A program made the translations under genes and the position numbers. Shown here piece by piece: positions 5,870-9,337 of a stretch of 9,337 bases of DNA (position 1 is the stretch's first letter; each line of letters starts with the position of its first letter). The notes beneath the pieces are model-generated. The model searched no databases. It worked only from the letters and a program-made list of their open reading frames with translations, and was not told where the DNA came from. Source of the stretch: Micrococcales bacterium (GTDB taxonomy: Bacteria > Actinomycetota > Actinomycetes > Actinomycetales > Dermatophilaceae); assembly GCA_003157445.1 (NCBI GenBank), contig PMJN01000240.1:1-9337 (forward strand), read 5' to 3'.

Positions 5870-6252
5870 GCCGCAACGGCCCCGGACCAAGCGAGCGGTG
5901 CGGACGGCTGTTCGGAGCCGCGCATGGGCAGATGATCCGTGACCCGTTGCGAATCGGCGAATTCAGGCGTTCGGTGACCGGTTACCCATCATCCCAGGGA
6001 CGCCGATGCTTGCCGTCGATGTATCCGATCGTCGTTGTGCCTACCAGGGCGAGGTAGTCGATCCCGGTAGGTGGCGCCGTGCCGGAGCTGGTCTCGAGTT
6101 TGGCGCCCGGGTGGACGCAACTGCGGCATCGGGGGTACCTGCGACGCCAACAGGGCCCTGCGACCCTCCGGGTTTCGTGACTTTTGTCGCGCTTCGTCGT
6201 TCTCCGTACAAGGAGCACCATCTGAAACGTGATGTCACCGAAGGAGGAACGC
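5870..6252. other. 383-bp gap upstream of the transglycosylase; leader and promoter region
   Basis: Nothing here is a convincing gene. A near-palindrome GGTGACCGGTTACC (5973-5986, one mismatched pair) could be an operator. A minus-strand frame ending near 5982 gives a protein-like tail (DYLALVGTTTIGYIDGK) but has no recognised start or family. I looked for the c-di-AMP (ydaO) riboswitch that often precedes actinobacterial wall hydrolases and did not find its conserved segments. The last 70 bases hold a possible promoter and the strong ribosome binding site of the next gene. Confidence 0.6.
6184..6212 (+). promoter_or_regulatory. Possible promoter of the transglycosylase gene
   Basis: TTGTCG (6184-6189) and TACAAG (6207-6212) are separated by 17 bases and lie about 40 bases before the start codon, followed by AAGGAGG (6241-6247). 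The -35 box matches the consensus well and the -10 box partly (TA present, final T missing). Position is reasonable; strength is uncertain. Confidence 0.35.
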
Positions 6253-7413
6253 ATGTCGAACCGTGCAAGTCATCGTGGAGGTCACCGTCAAGCCCGCACG
6301 ATCACATTGCCTTGGCGCAAAGCCTGCGCAACCATTCCGGCCATCGCGTTGATCAGTGGCGGCATCGCCTTGGCATCCCCCGCAGGCGACGTCAAAAGTG
6401 TGTCCGCCTCGGAAGCCCCACCCACGATCGTCGTGCCCGGCACCGCACTGGCTATGCCTGCCGTCCCGGCCGGTGCAGGCAAACAGGGGGCACCCGGACT
6501 GGTGCTGCCCGCGGGCACCGCGCCCGGCAGCTCTGCCCTCGTTGCCCTGGACAGGATGGGCATCCCAAGTCCTGCCCTCGAGGCCTACCGTCGCAGTGCC
6601 ACGTTGGTCGCTGCAGCCGACCCTGCCTGCCACATTGACTGGGCGTTGCTGGCTGCAATCGGGCGAGTCGAGAGCGACCACGCCCGCTTCGGCGGGAACC
6701 ATCTCGACGCGGCCGGCGTCGCTCAGCCGGGCATTATCGGTATCCCGCTGGACGGCACGAACGGGACCGCTCGGATCACCGACACCGACCACGGCCTGTG
6801 GGACCGGGACACGACCTACGACCGGGCCGTGGGCCCGATGCAGTTCATTCCCAACACGTGGCGCGTCGTCAATATCGACACCGCTGGACGCGGAGTCAAG
6901 AACCCGCAGAACATGCTCGACGCCACAGCCGCGACCGCGGTCTATCTCTGCTCCGGCCACGGAGATCTCACCCGCCCGGACGGCCTGCGTGCCGCGATCA
7001 TGCGCTTCAACCCTTCTGACTCCTACGTCCAGACGGTGACCGCCATCGCCGATGCATATCGCCGCGGTGTCGGCGCCCTGCCGGCCTCGGACCTGCCCGC
7101 CGCCAATCCGGCCCCTTCCAAGGCTGATGCCGTCAACGCGGCGGCCAAGGACGCCACACCGGCGAAGGGCAAACCGGTCTCTGGCTCGACTTCACCGACA
7201 GGGCAAGAGCCAGCTGTCACCACCAGTGCGCCGGCGACCACCCCGCCCACGTCACCGCCGCCGCCCGGCCCGAACTTGTCACTCCCCCTGCCCGCGCTTA
7301 GGACCTCTAGCCCGGGGTCGACACCGTCCGGGTTGCCGTCGCAACCGCTCACTCAACAGATCTGCACCATCAGCGCGTTCAGCGTGAAGATCTGTACCCT
7401 CGTTGCGCCCTGA
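6253..7413 (+). CDS. Exported lytic murein transglycosylase (SLT/MltB-like)
   Basis: A 386-residue secreted enzyme predicted to cleave the N-acetylmuramyl-N-acetylglucosamine bond of peptidoglycan, leaving 1,6-anhydro ends. Seen: a basic N-terminus (RKAC near 22) followed by a hydrophobic segment and a likely cleavage region around ALASPA (39-44); a low-complexity linker; then the lysozyme-like domain with DWALLAAIGRVESDHARFGG (129-148), where E140 is the expected catalytic glutamate; AVGPMQFIPNTW (192-203); NPQNMLDATAATAVYLC (217-233); and LRAAIMRFNPSDSYVQTV (245-262). Residues about 280-365 are a Pro/Ala/Ser/Thr-rich tail likely spanning the wall. The extreme C-terminus has two ICT motifs ten residues apart, encoded by a short direct repeat (7358-7368 and 7388-7398). 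The ATG at 6253 follows AAGGAGG with 5-base spacing; an upstream in-frame start at 6229 lacks one. A hairpin terminator follows directly. Confidence 0.92.
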   Translation: MSNRASHRGGHRQARTITLPWRKACATIPAIALISGGIALASPAGDVKSVSASEAPPTIVVPGTALAMPAVPAGAGKQGAPGLVLPAGTAPGSSALVALDRMGIPSPALEAYRRSATLVAAADPACHIDWALLAAIGRVESDHARFGGNHLDAAGVAQPGIIGIPLDGTNGTARITDTDHGLWDRDTTYDRAVGPMQFIPNTWRVVNIDTAGRGVKNPQNMLDATAATAVYLCSGHGDLTRPDGLRAAIMRFNPSDSYVQTVTAIADAYRRGVGALPASDLPAANPAPSKADAVNAAAKDATPAKGKPVSGSTSPTGQEPAVTTSAPATTPPTSPPPPGPNLSLPLPALRTSSPGSTPSGLPSQPLTQQICTISAFSVKICTLVAP

Positions 7414-7418
7414 CCGGG

Positions 7419-7445
7419 CCCCTGCCGGGCTCGCTCTGGCAGGGG
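7419..7445 (+). terminator. Hairpin terminator of the transglycosylase gene
   Basis: CCCCTGCC (7419-7426) and GGCAGGGG (7438-7445) form a perfect 8-bp GC-rich stem with an 11-base loop, beginning 6 bases after the stop codon. There is no T-run, which is common for actinobacterial terminators. It separates the transglycosylase from the following two genes, though read-through is possible. Confidence 0.55.
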
Positions 7446-7512
7446 GCAGCTCAGTCCCACGTACCCCCTGTCCGATCTCGTTGTGCTTTCAACACCAACG
7501 GAGGTAGGCACC

Positions 7513-7806
7513 ATGCTCCGCTTGTTCTCGATGACCCCGGCCGACACGTCGGTCGCCGTGACTGTAGCGGCCTTGCTGACACCTGCCACTGGGAGCGCTG
7601 CGGCTGCCGAGGCCACAGACTCGAGAGCCGTCGACACCTGCGCCGGGCTGTCGTGCACGGTGCCTGCTGGTCTGGATGACCAAGGCCGCCCGCGGACCTG
7701 TGTCATCGACACCGGCCTGTGCAAGCCGCCCACTGCGCCGACCGCCGACCGGGCACCTGCCTGGTCGTTCCATGCCGTCGGAACCCGACGCTTCCGTACA
7801 GCCTGA
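7513..7806 (+). CDS. Small putative exported protein with four cysteines (hypothetical)
   Basis: A 97-residue open frame whose ATG at 7513 is preceded by a good ribosome binding site (ACGGAGGT, 7498-7505, 7-base spacing), the main reason to accept it. Seen: MLRLFSM, a hydrophobic stretch TSVAVTVAALLTPATG (about 12-27), an Ala-rich region resembling a signal peptidase site (GSAAAAEA), then a mature part with four cysteines (TCAGLSC, TCVID, GLCK) able to form two disulfides, and a short basic C-terminus. The signal peptide has only one basic residue, so export is likely but not certain. No family is recognised. It lies 100 bp after the transglycosylase and 42 bp before the M56 peptidase, in the position where M56 genes often have a BlaI-type repressor, which this is not. 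It could be a peptidase substrate or partner; that is speculation. Confidence 0.55.
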   Translation: MLRLFSMTPADTSVAVTVAALLTPATGSAAAAEATDSRAVDTCAGLSCTVPAGLDDQGRPRTCVIDTGLCKPPTAPTADRAPAWSFHAVGTRRFRTA

Positions 7807-7848
7807 CGCGGCCGAGACCCACGTCACACGAAACCCCAACACCCACCA

Positions 7849-8736
7849 ATGGTCTTCGCAGCTGCCCTCGTCGCACTGGCCCTCGTGCTCGCCTGGCCGG
7901 TGCCTCGTGTGCTGGCGCGCATGACTACGTTTCGCCGAGCTCCTCGGGCGGCCCTGGTTATCTGGCAGTCGGTCACCATCGCCGCTGTTCTCAGTGCGCT
8001 CGCCGCCACACCGGCAGTCCTCCTGGAGATCGGCGAGGAAGCCATGGAAGGCCCCGGCTCAGCTCGGGCCTTGGCCACGGTAGGTGCGGTCCTCAGCGGG
8101 CTCATGCTCGCCCACGTCCTGGTTTCCGGGCATCAGATCGGCACCCGGCTGCGTGCCACGCGCCGACGACATCGCGATCTGGTTGACCTGCTGTCAAACG
8201 CTCCGGAAGTACGAAACGAGCTCAGCGACCCGCAGCTGTGCGTGCTGCAGCACTCCACGCCCACAGCATATTGCGTGCCCGGCCTGCGTAGCCGGGTGGT
8301 CCTCAGCCAGGGCACGATCGATGCCCTGTCAGCAGAGGAGGTGGAGGCGGTTCTGGCCCACGAACGTGCACACCTACGAGAACGTCACGACCTCATCCTC
8401 GAGTTCTTCACCGTCATATACACGGCGTTGCCGCCGATCCTGCGCAGCCCCGAGGCCCTGAGTGAGGTGCGGCTGTTGGCAGAGGTGTTGGCCGACCGGT
8501 CGGCGGTCAAGGCGGTCGGCCCGGTGGTCGTGGCACGCGCCGTGGTCACCATGGCCGGGAGCTCCGCACCCGATGCGGCCATGGGAGTGGGCTGTTCGAC
8601 AGCACGAATCCGGCTCGACCTCCTGCAAGAGGCCAAGCGGCCACACATTCTGCTGTCCCTGCTGATGTTCGGGTCCGCGACGCTGGCGCTCGGCGCTCCG
8701 ATCTGCCTAGTCGTCGCCGGATGGACGACCACATAA
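7849..8736 (+). CDS. M56 family (BlaR1-like) membrane metallopeptidase
   Basis: A 295-residue zinc peptidase of the BlaR1/MecR1 family, embedded in the cytoplasmic membrane. Seen: an N-terminal membrane helix (1-20) with AWPVPRVLAR, helices at about 33-58 and 73-95, an Arg/His-rich cytoplasmic loop (100-112), the zinc-binding HERAH (171-175), a downstream AEVLADRSAV (211-220) whose E212 is the likely third ligand, and a C-terminal helix (267-291). It has no extracellular penicillin-binding sensor domain, as is usual for actinobacterial members. Family members often work with a BlaI-type repressor; none is adjacent. The ATG at 7849 fits the family start, but there is no ribosome binding site upstream (the 42-bp gap is C/A-rich), so it may depend on translation of the small gene before it. 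A role in wall-stress signalling is inference from family and neighbours. Confidence 0.88.
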   Translation: MVFAAALVALALVLAWPVPRVLARMTTFRRAPRAALVIWQSVTIAAVLSALAATPAVLLEIGEEAMEGPGSARALATVGAVLSGLMLAHVLVSGHQIGTRLRATRRRHRDLVDLLSNAPEVRNELSDPQLCVLQHSTPTAYCVPGLRSRVVLSQGTIDALSAEEVEAVLAHERAHLRERHDLILEFFTVIYTALPPILRSPEALSEVRLLAEVLADRSAVKAVGPVVVARAVVTMAGSSAPDAAMGVGCSTARIRLDLLQEAKRPHILLSLLMFGSATLALGAPICLVVAGWTTT

Positions 8737-8978
8737 CCTGCGCTCGACCGGGACCTGCCGCACGGCAAACGACAACGGCGGGTCACAACCGGGCACATGA
8801 CGGTGCAGCCTGACGACTTCGTGCGAGTACTCCTGTCTCAATGGCTTGAGCGCCGCCAAATCGGCGACTCGCTCTCCGACGAACCACTTGCGGGACGGCT
8901 CTACACAGGTCGGCAGCACGTGATTAGCGGCGGATTCGGTAGTACGTCATTGCCTGTCGCCTTGACCGAGGCGTGGCA

Positions 8979-9209
8979 TCAGGCATCAACTCCGCACCCT
9001 TGCTCCCGATTTCCGACGGCATACTCCTTGACCGCCCTAGGGTTGGCGTCGATGACCGTCGAGGCGACCGCGAGCGCCAGTGACGCGGCGGGGTTGATCA
9101 GCCCGGCGACCAGGTGGGCGGCCGTGATGCCTCCGCTGGCAGCAAGCACGCCCGTTGCGTAATAGGCAATCGTTGGTGTCCGTGGCGAGTGTGCGATGAG
9201 TCGGCCCAT
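8979..9209 (-). pseudogene. N-terminal remnant of membrane-anchored molybdopterin-dependent oxidoreductase
   Basis: A 76-codon frame whose first 65 or so residues look like the start of the actinobacterial sulfite-oxidase-type molybdopterin oxidoreductases: a hydrophobic segment TIAYYATGVLAASGGITAAHLVAGLI (in two parts, about 13-38), then PAASLALAVASTVIDANPRAVKEYAV (about 40-65), matching the family pattern of a second helix followed by 'VIDxxPxxxKxxAI'. The family then continues with an FGxxDK segment, more helices and the large catalytic domain; here the sequence turns to GNREQGC and stops. Nothing in the following 240 bp to the left resumes the family. So this is a truncated fragment, with no expected oxidoreductase activity. 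The ATG at 9209 has no clear ribosome binding site. The call relies on a short hydrophobic match. Confidence 0.5.
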
Positions 9210-9337
9210 GTCCGGTATTCGGAGCCGAAGCGCGATATGTGCAGGTCCGGACTCCGAGCGCGTAGATCCCAGGCGAGAGTCGGCTACGGGAACCTGGAGG
9301 GTGTCGGTCTCAGAAAGAGGATCGGGAGCGTGGGACG
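9210..9337. other. Right-edge stretch without recognised gene
   Basis: These 128 bases contain no convincing frame. A small palindrome TTCGGAGCCGAA (9218-9229) lies 9 bases upstream of the molybdopterin-oxidoreductase remnant. Nothing else is supported. Confidence 0.5.

Noticed and set aside
5866..6057. 63-codon frame overlapping the toroid-gene stop codon by ATGA
   Set aside because: The overlap suggests coupling, but the peptide has low-complexity high-GC composition, no motif and no own ribosome binding site.
5870..6252. Possible c-di-AMP (ydaO) riboswitch before the wall hydrolase
   Set aside because: None of the conserved segments of that riboswitch could be found.

Overview
The window looks like chromosomal DNA of a high-GC Gram-positive bacterium (Actinobacteria). 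By eye the GC content is roughly two thirds, coding frames end mostly in G or C, several genes have purine-rich ribosome binding sites, and the encoded families (DHA2-type MFS exporter, DUF427, SLT-type transglycosylase with a proline-rich tail, M56 peptidase with a minimal sensor) are typical of that phylum. No rRNA, tRNA, CRISPR array, integrase or intact transposase was seen.

Layout. At 1-433 (minus) is the N-terminal 144 residues of a thiamine-diphosphate-dependent 2-oxoacid/acetoin dehydrogenase E1 alpha subunit, reading off the left edge, with a 7+7 bp palindrome just upstream of its ribosome binding site. At 719-1129 (minus) is an unrecognised open frame with an in-frame 21-bp duplication. 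A GNAT acetyltransferase follows at 1128-1586 (plus). A diverged inverted repeat (746-808 and 1886-1949) brackets the acetyltransferase. A 690-bp gap rich in hairpins then leads to a 513-residue drug:H+ antiporter (2276-3817). Downstream is a broken DUF427 gene (4050-4405), then 480 bp with three more hairpins, then an intact alpha/alpha-toroid protein (4886-5869) of a conserved family whose function is unknown and which is often mislabelled NifH.

The right third is a cell-envelope block on the plus strand: an exported SLT-type lytic transglycosylase (6253-7413) with a hairpin terminator, a small putative exported Cys-containing protein (7513-7806) and an M56 (BlaR1-like) membrane metallopeptidase (7849-8736) without the BlaI repressor gene that often accompanies that family. 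The window closes with an N-terminal remnant of a membrane-anchored molybdopterin oxidoreductase (8979-9209, minus).

Taken together this is a patchwork: five well-supported complete genes plus one cut by the window edge, separated by gene fragments and by gaps of several hundred bases that carry inverted repeats but no clear genes. The transglycosylase, small protein and M56 peptidase could act together at the cell wall. I see no other functional link between neighbours, and no clear evidence of a complete new multi-gene system.
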